From the NCBI GenBank assembly GCA_902784865.1, contig CACZWL010000002.1, positions 1-64,000 of the forward strand: a stretch of 64,000 nt of DNA, in the 5' to 3' direction. A program made the translations under genes and the position numbers. The stretch is from an uncultured Bacteroidota bacterium. GTDB lineage: Bacteria; Bacteroidota; Bacteroidia; Bacteroidales; P3. How positions within the stretch are numbered: position 1 is the first letter of the stretch; each line of letters opens with the position of its first letter. Shown here in pieces: positions 27,919 to 36,187 of the stretch. A model generated the notes under the pieces. That model saw nothing but the letters and a program-made list of their open reading frames with translations, was not told the origin of the DNA and did no database searches.

Positions 27919-28651
27919 AGCTGAGGAGGAAGGTGCGCGAGTGGAGGTTGTCGAACGAACGGATGTAGACGTCGGGGTCCTGCACCTTGAGGTCGACCAG
28001 GCCGAAGGTCATCTTCAGCTCGATGGCGAATTTCACGTAAGTCAGGAATACGTCGAAGCCCATGCCTAGCGAGTAGCGCATGTCGCTGGGCTGCAGGCGT
28101 ATGATGCTCTCGTCGGTCTTGTTGCGGTTCTTGCGCAGCGAGGCGAAGTCGAAGCCGTAGCTGATGCCGGCGGTGAGGTATGGGCGGAAGTTGTGGTAGC
28201 GCATGGCGCGGAACTTGAGTTCGAGGGGTATGTCGCCGTAGACGGACTCGACGTTGCGGCTGCGCTCGGCGAGGCGGTGGGTGACGAGGTAGCCGTCCTC
28301 CCAGGCGTAGGAGACCTCGCGGGTGATGAGGGTGACGCCGGGCAGCAGGCGCAGGTTGAACCAGTCGCCCATGCGGAGGTCGCCGATGACGGCGATGTGG
28401 AAGCCCGGGGCGTAGTAGGAGGTGACGCCTTGCAGGGTCTGGCGCAGCTCGGGGTCGGCGCTGAAGTCGAGGTCGAACTTCGACTGTGTGTAGCCCACCT
28501 GTATGCCGTAGTGCAGCAGGCGGCTGTCGAACTTGCCGAGGTTGCCGGTCTGGGACTGTGCTGAATTGAAGATTGAAAATTGAAAAGTGAAAATCAGGCT
28601 AGCGCCGAGCGCGAACCTACCGATGTGGAATACTGACCTCAATGGTTTCAT
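27902..28651 (-). CDS. porT: PorT-family outer membrane protein (T9SS)
   Basis: PorT is an outer-membrane beta-barrel needed for the type IX secretion system. The 249-residue product matches family length (about 244 in Porphyromonas gingivalis), with a signal peptide (cleavage near SAQSQ) and alternating strands (LLHYGIQVGYTQSKFDLDF, YHNFRPYLTAGISYGFDF, SLGMGFDVFLTYVKFAIEL). The hydrophobic end of the signal peptide (FTFQFSIFNS) is encoded by a quasi-periodic TTTTCAATTTTCAATCTTCA tract. It fits the T9SS cargo genes at 7.8 and 16.1 kb. It starts 3 nt after the asparaginase stop codon and is probably co-transcribed with it. Confidence 0.85.
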   Translation of the reverse strand: MKPLRSVFHIGRFALGASLIFTFQFSIFNSAQSQTGNLGKFDSRLLHYGIQVGYTQSKFDLDFSADPELRQTLQGVTSYYAPGFHIAVIGDLRMGDWFNLRLLPGVTLITREVSYAWEDGYLVTHRLAERSRNVESVYGDIPLELKFRAMRYHNFRPYLTAGISYGFDFASLRKNRNKTDESIIRLQPSDMRYSLGMGFDVFLTYVKFAIELKMTFGLVDLKVQDPDVYIRSFDNLHSRTFLLSFTFEG

Positions 28652-28654
28652 TCT

Positions 28655-29671
28655 TCAATTTTCTGTTATTTCGCCGCGGAGCGACTGGCCGAGGCGCTGT
28701 CTGACGTGGTCTTTGTCGCCGGGGTAGTTGCCGAGGAGGTACATGAGTTTGGTGATGGCGGCCTCGATGGTGATGTCGCCGCCGCCGATGACGCCGATGC
28801 GGTCCATGTCGCAGCTGGCGGCATACTGGCGCATCTTGACGGCGCCGGCCTTGCACTGTGTGACGTTGAGGACGACGACGCCGCGGCGTATGGCCTCGTC
28901 GAGGGCCGCGATGAACCAGGGGTCGGTGGGCGCGTTGCCCGATCCGTAGGTCTCGATGACGACGCCCTGGAGGTCGGGGGTGCCGAGGAGCGCGCGCACC
29001 ACGGGTTCGGTGATGCCGGGGAAGAGCTTGAGGATGGCCACGCGGCGGTCGAAGCCGCGGCGCACGACGAGCGGCCCGGAGGGCATGGGCATGAAGAGGC
29101 GCTCCTTGAAGGTGATGTTGATGCCGGCCTTGGCCAGCGAGGGGTAGTTGTAGGTCTCGAAGGCGTCGAAGTTCTCGGCGCTGATCTTGGTGCTGCGGTT
29201 GCCGCGGTAGAGGTGGCTCTCGAAGAAGATGCACACCTCGGGGATGACGGCGAGGCGCGTGGAGGCTATCTCGAGGGCGCAGATGATGTTCTCGCGGCCG
29301 TCGGAGCGCAGGGTGCCCAGGGGCAGCTGGCTGCCGGTGAGGACGATGGGCTTGGCCAGGTTCTTGAACATGAAACTCAGCGCCGAGGCGGTGTAGGCCA
29401 TGGTGTCGGTGCCGTGGAGGACGACGAAGCCGTCGTAGCGGTCGTAGTGCCGCTCGATGATGTCGGCTATGTCGACCCACAGCGAGGGCGTCATGTTGGA
29501 GGAGTCGATGATGTTGTCCAGCGTCACCGAGTCGATGTCGTAGGCGCAGGCCTTGAGCTGCGGGACGGCGTCGATGATGCGGTCCAGCGCGAAGGGGTGC
29601 AGCGAGCCGTTCTCGTCCTGCACCATGCCGATGGTGCCGCCGGTATAGACTATCAGTACCTTGTTGTTCAT
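28655..29671 (-). CDS. ansA: Type I L-asparaginase
   Basis: This enzyme hydrolyses asparagine to aspartate and ammonia. The 338-residue product has both family threonine motifs, the N-terminal YTGGTIGM (residues 9-16) and the central VLHGTDTMAYTASALSFM. It also has VLTGSQLPLGTLRSDGREN and a late ETYGSGNAPT loop. No signal peptide is visible, consistent with the cytoplasmic type I enzyme. It leads a two-gene unit with porT. The upstream region carries a CTAG tandem array and no recognisable -7 box. Confidence 0.95.
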   Translation of the reverse strand: MNNKVLIVYTGGTIGMVQDENGSLHPFALDRIIDAVPQLKACAYDIDSVTLDNIIDSSNMTPSLWVDIADIIERHYDRYDGFVVLHGTDTMAYTASALSFMFKNLAKPIVLTGSQLPLGTLRSDGRENIICALEIASTRLAVIPEVCIFFESHLYRGNRSTKISAENFDAFETYNYPSLAKAGINITFKERLFMPMPSGPLVVRRGFDRRVAILKLFPGITEPVVRALLGTPDLQGVVIETYGSGNAPTDPWFIAALDEAIRRGVVVLNVTQCKAGAVKMRQYAASCDMDRIGVIGGGDITIEAAITKLMYLLGNYPGDKDHVRQRLGQSLRGEITEN

Positions 29672-29757
29672 GCCTCCAATAACGGCAAAGGCGGCAGTTT
29701 ATTGTGCGGCAGGGCAGGATTATTTTGCAACCCCAGGCCCACGCCAAAAAACACACC

Positions 29758-29842
29758 TAGGATTTTCTAGGAGGTCCTAGGAAGCCCTAGGAAGCCCTAG
29801 GAAGTCCTAGGAAGTCCTAGGAAGTCCTAGGGGGTCCCTAGG
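29758..29842. repeat. CTAG tandem array, 10-bp period
   Basis: Seven to eight imperfect copies of GAAGTCCTAG run head to tail, each containing the palindrome CTAG, usually as CCTAGG. The array lies between the asparaginase gene and tRNA-Gln, with no gene in it. The rest of 29672-29900 holds a short direct repeat of CTTCGTTTGTT near 29860 and nothing else I recognise. Confidence 0.85.
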
Positions 29843-29900
29843 TATCTGGTAGGGCTGTTCTTCGTTTGTTCTTCGTTTGTTCTTTGTCCTGGGGAAAGCA

Positions 29901-29925
29901 GAAACCCTTCAGAGCGAAGGGTTTC
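29901..29925 (-). terminator. Terminator of tRNA-Gln
   Basis: A perfect 10-bp stem (GAAACCCTTC with GAAGGGTTTC) around a 5-nt loop lies 9 nt past the tRNA 3' end on the minus strand. A moderate T-rich tail follows. Confidence 0.65.
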
Positions 29926-29933
29926 GGTGGGGG

Positions 29934-30004
29934 TTGTCCCACGAGGACTCGAACCTCGACAGGCAGAACCAAAATCTGTAGTGCTACCATTACACCATGG
30001 GACA
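29934..30004 (-). tRNA. tRNA-Gln (anticodon TTG)
   Basis: The 71-nt minus-strand sequence folds as a cloverleaf: acceptor TGTCCCA/TGGGACA, D-arm GTG-TAATGGTAG-CAC, anticodon loop TTTTGGT with anticodon TTG at 29970-29972, and T-arm CGAGG-TTCGAGT-CCTCG, discriminator A. The closing pair of the anticodon stem is an A-C mismatch. CCA is not encoded. Confidence 0.95.
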
Positions 30005-30038
30005 ATCACGTTTGCCGCAAATCGGCAAAAAGCGGGTG

Positions 30039-30069
30039 CAAAGATACGACTTTTTTGCGACGTGGCAAA
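30039..30069 (-). promoter_or_regulatory. Strong consensus promoter of tRNA-Gln
   Basis: On the minus strand TTTG (30069-30066), 19 nt and TATCTTTG (30046-30039) match the consensus exactly. The upstream AAAATAAATTTTGCCA box is the same as at the rpsP and acyl-CoA synthetase promoters. Confidence 0.85.
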
Positions 30070-30180
30070 ATTTATTTTCTACCGCCTTGAATGCCAGTTG
30101 CTTCTGTCGATGCGGGCCGCCTGCGCGGTCTGTCGCGGCACCGTCGGCTGCGGCCAAATCGGCCCCTAGCCGCACGGCGG

Positions 30181-30981
30181 CTACTGGCTCTTGCCGATGC
30201 GGTAGATGGTGCGGTAGGCCAGGTTCAGCACCGAGACGCCGATGGTGACGTACTGCGGCCACTCCCCGTTGCGCGTGCCCCTGCGCTTCTTCTTGTCGCT
30301 GGGCTCGACGTAGACGATGTCGTTCTGCTGCAGGTAGTAGTAGGGCGAGTTGAAGAGCTCCTTGCGGGTGAGGTCCACGGTGTCGACCAACTCGTCGTCG
30401 CCCACGTAGCGTACTACGACGACGCGGTCGCGCAGGCCGTCGATGGTCACGTCGCCGCACTGCGCTATGGCTTCGAGGATGGTGAGGCGGTTGCCGTCGC
30501 AGTGCACCAGCTGCGGACGGTGCACCTCGCCGATGACGGCCACGTGGAAGTTCAGCAGCTTGACGGTGGCCACGGGGTCGCTGACGTAGCGCCCCAGGCG
30601 GAGGCGGGTCTCGATGGCGCGCTCCACCTCGCTGATGGTTAGCCCCTCGACGGGTATGGTGCCCAGGACGGGGTAGGTGATGGTGCCGCTGTCGGACACG
30701 AGGTAGCCCTGCGGAGGCTGGCTCGGCAGGCCCGGGATGATGCTGTTGGTCTCCTCGTTGAAGCGCACCACCGACTCGGGGGTGTTGCTTTGGACGTAGA
30801 TGTAGAGCAGGTCGCCGGGGGCGACGAGAGAGCCGAAGCGGGTGGAGATTTCGGTGGGCGTGTCGCGCGGGGCGTCGCTGATGTAGACGTAGGGCGCCTG
30901 GTGGCGGCACGAGGCGAAGAGCATCAGCAGCGGCAGCGCGCCGAGGCCGAGGCGGCGTAGGGTGTGGCGTCGGGGGGTCAT
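30181..30981 (-). CDS. Polysaccharide export (Wza-like) lipoprotein
   Basis: The product (266 residues from the ATG at 30981) has a lipoprotein signal (LLMLFASC, Cys 25), a polysaccharide biosynthesis/export domain (VAPGDLLYIYVQSNTPESV, GYLVSDSGTITYPVLGTIPV), and SLBB-type segments (VAVIGEVHRPQLVHCDGN, NDIVYVEPSDKKKR). Wza-type proteins form the outer-membrane channel for capsule or exopolysaccharide. No Wzc-like kinase or glycosyltransferase gene is adjacent. Its ATG overlaps the stop of the upstream acyl-CoA synthetase (ATGA), so the pair is translationally coupled. That overlap chose the start over an upstream in-frame ATG at 31026. Confidence 0.88.
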   Translation of the reverse strand: MTPRRHTLRRLGLGALPLLMLFASCRHQAPYVYISDAPRDTPTEISTRFGSLVAPGDLLYIYVQSNTPESVVRFNEETNSIIPGLPSQPPQGYLVSDSGTITYPVLGTIPVEGLTISEVERAIETRLRLGRYVSDPVATVKLLNFHVAVIGEVHRPQLVHCDGNRLTILEAIAQCGDVTIDGLRDRVVVVRYVGDDELVDTVDLTRKELFNSPYYYLQQNDIVYVEPSDKKKRRGTRNGEWPQYVTIGVSVLNLAYRTIYRIGKSQ

Positions 30982-32873
30982 TCTTTCTCTGAGGGTTGGT
31001 TCGGGGCGGTCTTGTCTTTCTTCCACGGCATGGTGATGGAGGGCAGCTCCACCGACTTGAAGGCCGAGAAGAAGGCGTTGCCCGCCGGTTTCTCTTTGCC
31101 GAAGATGTCGGCTATCAGGTCTTTATACTTCTCCGTCAAGGGGCCGCGGCGCAGCTTCAGCGTCGGCGAGAGGAGCCCGTTGGTGGGCGTCCACTCGTCG
31201 GTCACCAGGCGGAAGAGCTTGATCTGCTCGTGCGGGGCGAGGGTCTTGTTGTACACGTCGAGCACCTTCTTGTACTTCTCGTGCACCTGCGGCATGGCGA
31301 TGAGCTCGGCGTTGTCGCGGTAGTGCAGCTTGTACTTCAACGCCCAGTAGTGCAGCGTGTTGAAGTTGGGGCTGATGATGGCGGCGGCGCTCTTCTCGTT
31401 CTCGCCGATAATCATCACCTGCTCGATGTATTCCGAGCCGCGCAGCATGTTCTCGATCAGCTGCGGAGCCACATATTTTCCGGCCGAGAGTTTGAAGATG
31501 TCCTTCTTGCGGTCGGTGATTTTCAGGTACTTGCCGCCTGCCAGCTCGCCGATGTCGCCGGTGTGGAACCAGCCGTCCTGGTCGATGACCTGGCGCGTGT
31601 ATTCGGGGTCCTTGTAGTAGCCGAGCATGACGTGCGGTCCGCGGGTGAGGATCTCGCCGTCGTCGTCGAACTTCACCTCGACGCCGCTCAGTATGGGTCC
31701 CACGGTGCCTATCTTCACCTGGTGGTGCGCCGGGTCGTTGACGGCGATGACGGGCGAGGTCTCGCTCAGGCCGTAGCCTTCGTAGATATTGATGCCGGCG
31801 GCGGCGAAGATGCGCACCATCTCCGGCTGTATCGACGAGCCGCCGGTGATGACGGTCAGACGCTTGCCGCCGAATTTCTCGCGCCACTTGCTGTAGACCA
31901 GCTTGTCCAGCACCTTCTGGTTCAGCTGGTAGAGCGGCGACACCTTGCGCAGGCCCGTGTAGTCGTAGCGGCGGCCGTGGCTGAAGGCCAGGTCGTAGAT
32001 CTTCTTGCGCAGGCCGCTGAAGTCCTTGCCCGCGGCATAGAGCTTGTCGTAGACCATCTCCAGCACACGCGGCACGGCGCAGAACCCGTCGGCCTGCAGC
32101 TCCTGCATGTTCTGCTGTATGGTGCCCATGCTCTCGGCATAGTAGATGCTGATGCCGAGGTACTGGTAGTGGTAGTTCATCGAGCGCTCGTAGATGTGGT
32201 TGAGCGGCAGGAAAGAGAGGAAACGGTGGCGGCTGTCGCAGGGCTGCACCTGCGCGTGGGCCAGGAAGTTGGAGCAGAGGTTGCGGTGGCTCAGCATGAC
32301 GCCCTTGGGCAGGCCCGTGGTGCCGCTGGTGTAGATCATGGTGGCCCAGTCGCCAGGCTCGATGACGCGCTTGCGGCGCTCTATCTCGCCCATCCACTTG
32401 TCGCGGTTGGCGATGCCGAGCTTCAGGATCTCCAGCGTGCGGTGCTCGTCGTCGATCTGCGCCAGGGTGTAGACCTGCGGCTTGGGGTCCAGCTGCTCCA
32501 GGGCAGGACGCAGGCGGCTCAGCAGCACCTTAGAACTGACAAAGACGGCCGCGGCCTCGCTGTGGCGCAGTATGTGGACATAGTTCTCGGTCGACAGGGT
32601 GGGGTAGACCGGCACATGGATAATGCCGCTCATCGACAGCGCCATGTCGATAAAATTCCACTCCGGACAGTTGCTGCTCATGGTCACCACCCGGTCGCCC
32701 ATGCGAAGCCCTATCTCGCAGAGGCCATAGGCCAGGTAGTGGGCGAATTTATAGTAGTCGTGCGATGAGTATTTCACCCATTCGCCACCCGACTTGCCGG
32801 CCAGGATATCATCCTTCGGATAGTTCTCCACCAAGTGGTCCAACAGGTCGAATATACGTGTAATTTCTGCCAT
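30978..32873 (-). CDS. Long-chain acyl-CoA synthetase (AMP-binding)
   Basis: This ATP-dependent enzyme activates long-chain fatty acids to acyl-CoA. The 631-residue product has the AMP-binding P-loop IYTSGTTGLPKGVMLSH (about 178-194), the GYGLSETSP motif, and the hinge and C-terminal block WFHTGDIGEL...ITDRKKDIFKLSAGKYV. It is of the eukaryotic-like FAA1/FadD15 type common in Bacteroidota. It has a strong promoter at 32907-32937 and is translationally coupled to the Wza-like lipoprotein gene downstream. Confidence 0.93.
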   Translation of the reverse strand: MAEITRIFDLLDHLVENYPKDDILAGKSGGEWVKYSSHDYYKFAHYLAYGLCEIGLRMGDRVVTMSSNCPEWNFIDMALSMSGIIHVPVYPTLSTENYVHILRHSEAAAVFVSSKVLLSRLRPALEQLDPKPQVYTLAQIDDEHRTLEILKLGIANRDKWMGEIERRKRVIEPGDWATMIYTSGTTGLPKGVMLSHRNLCSNFLAHAQVQPCDSRHRFLSFLPLNHIYERSMNYHYQYLGISIYYAESMGTIQQNMQELQADGFCAVPRVLEMVYDKLYAAGKDFSGLRKKIYDLAFSHGRRYDYTGLRKVSPLYQLNQKVLDKLVYSKWREKFGGKRLTVITGGSSIQPEMVRIFAAAGINIYEGYGLSETSPVIAVNDPAHHQVKIGTVGPILSGVEVKFDDDGEILTRGPHVMLGYYKDPEYTRQVIDQDGWFHTGDIGELAGGKYLKITDRKKDIFKLSAGKYVAPQLIENMLRGSEYIEQVMIIGENEKSAAAIISPNFNTLHYWALKYKLHYRDNAELIAMPQVHEKYKKVLDVYNKTLAPHEQIKLFRLVTDEWTPTNGLLSPTLKLRRGPLTEKYKDLIADIFGKEKPAGNAFFSAFKSVELPSITMPWKKDKTAPNQPSEKE

Positions 32874-32906
32874 TTCGTGTGCTTTGATATGTCGTTATTG
32901 GAAATG

Positions 32907-32937
32907 CAAAGATACGCATTTTCCGCGACATGGCAAA
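32907..32937 (-). promoter_or_regulatory. Strong consensus promoter of the acyl-CoA synthetase
   Basis: On the minus strand TTTG (32937-32934), a 19-nt spacer and TATCTTTG (32914-32907) are present, preceded by the AAAATAAATTTTGCCA box shared with the rpsP and tRNA-Gln promoters. Confidence 0.85.
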
Positions 32938-33216
32938 ATTTATTTTTCCACACGCCCCTTCTCCCACGCCGAAAGCCACTGCTTTTAACGGCGAATCGTT
33001 TAATTCTAACGGCGGATCTTTTATCTTTTCACCGGCGAATCTATTGTTTCTTCGACGGCGAATTAAGCGAATTAAGCGAAGCTCCGCAGGCCCTAATTAC
33101 CTGCAAATTACCCGGATTCGCCCCACACCACCTTCGCATAATTCGCAAAATTCGCCGTTAAAAAAAAACTCCGCCGTTAAAAAAGCCTTTCCCGTCAAGT
33201 CTGGCGGCGGGCGACT
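32938..33216. repeat. Gene-free region with GCGAATTAA repeats
   Basis: No gene seen. It contains tandem GCGAATTAA units (about 33057-33080) and scattered GGCGAAT/ATTCGCC motifs in both orientations (32989, 33043, 33115, 33147), with poly-A runs. Related motifs recur near 15460 and 36140. Confidence 0.55.
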
Positions 33217-33939
33217 TCAGAGGACGCCGCTGTCGCGGAGGAAGGCTTCGAGGCGGGCGCTGACCTCCTCGTTCATCTGGCGGGGATAGCGCTTGGTGGT
33301 GAAGATCTCGCAGTAGTTGCGTGTGCCGTTCTGGCGCACCATGTCGCGGTTGAAAGGGTCGTCGTCGCGCACGCGGTGTATGCGGCGTATGTCGTCGTCG
33401 CTGTAGTCGTGGTAGCGCTCGAGGTGGAGCACCCCGTCGGGGCCTATGCGTTCGCTGAGGCGCCCCTCTTCGGCGGGGTAGCCCAGGGCGAGGGTGATGA
33501 CGGGCACGACGCCCTTGGGACAGCCCAGCAGCGCGGCGATCTGGGGCGTGTTGTAGAGCACGGTGCCGAGGTGGCAGAAGCCCAGGCCGCGCTCCTCGGC
33601 GGCGAGGCTGAGGTTCTGCGCGAAGAGGCTGGCGTCGACCAGGGCCGAGGCGAACCACAGCAGGTTGCCGTAGGGCTCGTCGCACTGGTTGACCTGGCAG
33701 TAGCGGTGGTAGCGGTGCACGTCGGTGCAGACGGTGAGCAGCACCGGCGCCGTGGCGCACTGGTTGTAGTGGAGCTTGAGGAGCTCGGTGCGCAGGGCGG
33801 GTTCGCGGGTGGCGATGACGCTGTAGAGCTGCATATTGCCCGTGTTGGAGGCGCGGAGGCCGTGGCGGACCAGCTCGTCGAGGAGGGCGTCGCTGACAGC
33901 CTGGTCGGTGAATTGGCGGATGGATCGGTGGCGGAGCAT
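33217..33939 (-). CDS. Nitroreductase family protein
   Basis: The 240-residue product is an FMN-dependent NAD(P)H oxidoreductase of the nitroreductase fold. It opens with the FMN phosphate-binding RHRSIRQF, has an internal ASNTGNMQLYSVI and ASLFAQNLSLAAEERGLGFC, and ends the core with PVITLALGYPAEEGRLSERI. It resembles the NfrA/NfsA-like branch. Its physiological substrate cannot be told from the sequence. It stands alone on the minus strand. Confidence 0.88.
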   Translation of the reverse strand: MLRHRSIRQFTDQAVSDALLDELVRHGLRASNTGNMQLYSVIATREPALRTELLKLHYNQCATAPVLLTVCTDVHRYHRYCQVNQCDEPYGNLLWFASALVDASLFAQNLSLAAEERGLGFCHLGTVLYNTPQIAALLGCPKGVVPVITLALGYPAEEGRLSERIGPDGVLHLERYHDYSDDDIRRIHRVRDDDPFNRDMVRQNGTRNYCEIFTTKRYPRQMNEEVSARLEAFLRDSGVL

Positions 33940-34012
33940 TTTTTAATGAAGGATTAAGAATGAAAAAGGGGCTATGTGTCTGTGGGCGTTGTAGTTGCGG
34001 GTTTTGTCAACA

Positions 34013-34039
34013 AGGGCCCGCGCCAACGGCGCGGGCCCT
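34013..34039 (-). terminator. Hairpin ending the fimbrillin unit
   Basis: A 12-bp perfect GC stem (AGGGCCCGCGCC with GGCGCGGGCCCT) with a 3-nt loop lies 30 nt after the small gene on the minus strand. The T-run is weak. Confidence 0.6.
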
Positions 34040-34068
34040 GCTTGTGTTGGTTGTCCTGCCGGAGGGAA

Positions 34069-34239
34069 TTAATTCCAGAAACCACCGTCAGAATTGTCCG
34101 ACTCAGCATTTTCCTTGGAGTATACCGAGTGGGCGGTATTGCTTTCTATCTTGGTAGAGCCGGCGAAGCCTCTTTCCATGACGAAGGACACGACGGTCAG
34201 CGCAGGGGCGCTGTAGTTTTTCTTCTCTTGGGTTTTCAT
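34069..34239 (-). CDS. Small protein paired with the fimbrillin-like gene
   Basis: The 56-residue product (start MKTQEKKNYSAPALTVVSF; an upstream ATG at 34266 would add 9 residues) has no signal peptide. It belongs by appearance to a class of tiny Bacteroidales proteins with a YxAPxxxVVxFxxExGFAGS core and an Asp/Asn/Ser-rich tail (ESDNSDGGFWN), frequently found beside fimbrillin-type genes. Function unknown. It follows the fimbrillin-like gene by 45 nt and precedes a hairpin, so it is likely the last gene of that unit. Confidence 0.65.
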   Translation of the reverse strand: MKTQEKKNYSAPALTVVSFVMERGFAGSTKIESNTAHSVYSKENAESDNSDGGFWN

Positions 34240-34284
34240 ATCTTGTTTGTTTTTTTTTGATTGCACAATATTGAATCTATAAAA

Positions 34285-36036
34285 TTAGTTGCTGACCTTG
34301 CGGATCAGACGGACGGGAGCGGATATAATATTAGGCATAGTAGCATCCAGACTTTGAAGATCCTTTGCAAGACCGTCAATGTTGAAATGTGCGTGGTCTT
34401 TTGCAGCATAGAGGTAACAGTCTTCACAAGGATAATTTGACCCGTCATAAGTAATGTTGTACACTTCAGAAGGAATGAAAATGGCACCATACCCATTAAT
34501 GAATTCATACGTGCGATACGTTGGTTCAAGTTTCGTTAATACGTTGGATAAGGTTTGTTGATCCTGTGGGATGTTAGCATTAGTGAAGTAGTCACTATTG
34601 GTATTCTTAATGTTAAGAAAAAAGGCACTGGCATCAGGTACAACGATATAGCCAGCAATATTCAAATCCGAAAGGAAATTGTCGTCAACTTTATACCGGT
34701 TATCCCTGTTGTTGTTGCCAAGCAGGGCCTCCCATTGGGCGGAGGTAGGGGTCGTCCATCCTTCACCTTGACGATAGTAATATCCCCAATCAGTAGTGCC
34801 AGATAGGTGGGCTGCTGTAATAGAACGTGGGTCGTCGTTAGCGTCGATAGCAAGCCAATTAGTAGAGATTTCTCCCGCGTATTCTCCCGCGTAGCCATAC
34901 AGGAAGCAGCTCATCCAGCGTTTGCCGTCGTTATAGAAATTAACGCCATGGTGTTTGCCATCACCTTCATCAAACCAAGAATCATCCTCCACAGTGGCAA
35001 CGTTGTAGGGAAGGAGGTCCCAAGTACCGTCGGTTATATTGTACGCTAAATTGCCGGAGGCAATTTCGTAGTGGCCATCGACGAGGAAGAAGGCATGGCT
35101 GTTCGTTGAGACGTCCATGGCCACAGGGGCATAGGCAATCTGGCCGCGGCCGATGGCTCGGGTATTGTTGGCTTGGGTCTTCTCGAAGTTGCAAGCGTTC
35201 CCTTCTGAGTCAGTGGCTCTGACCTTAATGGTGAATTTGGCGCTGCTAGATTGACCTCCAGCCTCTCGGATAGAGAAGATGGGGAAGAAGAAATATTTGG
35301 GTTCGCTGTTAGAAATGACGCAGGAGTTGTCGGGGAAGGTCATGGTTATTTTGTTGGAATAGCCATCAAAAGTACCATTCTTGGGGTCGTTTGTTACGGC
35401 AAGGCCGTCGCCAGTGCCGTTGTAATTCACGGTCCATGTTCCGGCAATAGGGTAGTTTCCCGAACCGAGGGATACCTCAATCGAACCCATCTTTATATCG
35501 TTGGTGGTGCCGTTCGACACCCTGACGGCGAGCACGGAGGCCAGGTGCTTGAACGATAGGCCGTTTTCTAGGGCGTCTTCCTTGCTGGTGTAGGCCATCA
35601 TAGGCACCTCGATGCCGCCTTCGCGATATTCAATCTCGTGGGGTATGGTCACGGTTATAGAACCAGAACCAGAACCGGCGTTCGAGAAGGTGTTGTCCTC
35701 GCAGATGCTGGCAGGATAGACGGCGATGATATTGTCGGGAGCGCCATTGAGGGCGTCAGCGGCAAAGGAGCTGTGGTCGACAGTAACGTTGTTTGCGATT
35801 CCGTTGATTTTGATCTGGTCGCCATCATACCATTTGAATTTGTGAAGGTTTTCGGTGTCATCGGCCACGAGCTTGGCACCGCTGGCGCTGGAGGTTTTTT
35901 CAGCATAGAGACGGATGCGGCCGGTCATGTCGAAGTCGTCCTCGACGGCGGCAAGGTCTTCTTTCTGGCAGGCTCCGAACAGCGTTCCGGCAGCCACGGC
36001 CAGTATGAAAAATCTGGTTAAGTGTTTCTTTTCCAT
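34285..36036 (-). CDS. Fimbrillin-family lipoprotein
   Basis: The product (583 residues from the ATG at 36036) begins with a lipoprotein signal (FILAVAAGTLFGAC). The N-terminal 300 residues resemble fimbrillin/FimA-type domains (MTGRIRLYAE, FKWYDGDQIKINGI, LSFKHLASVLAVRVSNGT). The C-terminal part is a Fib-succ/DUF1566-like module (GTTDWGYYYRQGEGWTTPTS and a closing SAPVRLIRKVSN) common in Bacteroidales surface lipoproteins. A role in surface appendages or attachment is inferred from family. The start follows the lipobox and the -7 box at 36073-36080. Confidence 0.82.
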   Translation of the reverse strand: MEKKHLTRFFILAVAAGTLFGACQKEDLAAVEDDFDMTGRIRLYAEKTSSASGAKLVADDTENLHKFKWYDGDQIKINGIANNVTVDHSSFAADALNGAPDNIIAVYPASICEDNTFSNAGSGSGSITVTIPHEIEYREGGIEVPMMAYTSKEDALENGLSFKHLASVLAVRVSNGTTNDIKMGSIEVSLGSGNYPIAGTWTVNYNGTGDGLAVTNDPKNGTFDGYSNKITMTFPDNSCVISNSEPKYFFFPIFSIREAGGQSSSAKFTIKVRATDSEGNACNFEKTQANNTRAIGRGQIAYAPVAMDVSTNSHAFFLVDGHYEIASGNLAYNITDGTWDLLPYNVATVEDDSWFDEGDGKHHGVNFYNDGKRWMSCFLYGYAGEYAGEISTNWLAIDANDDPRSITAAHLSGTTDWGYYYRQGEGWTTPTSAQWEALLGNNNRDNRYKVDDNFLSDLNIAGYIVVPDASAFFLNIKNTNSDYFTNANIPQDQQTLSNVLTKLEPTYRTYEFINGYGAIFIPSEVYNITYDGSNYPCEDCYLYAAKDHAHFNIDGLAKDLQSLDATMPNIISAPVRLIRKVSN

Positions 36037-36072
36037 TTTGTTATGTTTGTATTTAGGTTTTCTTCGAATTTG

Positions 36073-36080
36073 CAAATATA
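36073..36080 (-). promoter_or_regulatory. -7 box of the fimbrillin unit
   Basis: TATATTTG on the minus strand, about 37 nt before the ATG at 36036. No convincing -33 box is present at the expected spacing. Confidence 0.5.
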
Positions 36081-36187
36081 CATATTTTATTTGAAATGGA
36101 AGAAAAAATATTTGTTTTACACTTTTTTTCGGCGTTTTTTTTACGGCGAATTACTCGACGGCTGGCGCGGGGCGGATTCCCTCAAAA

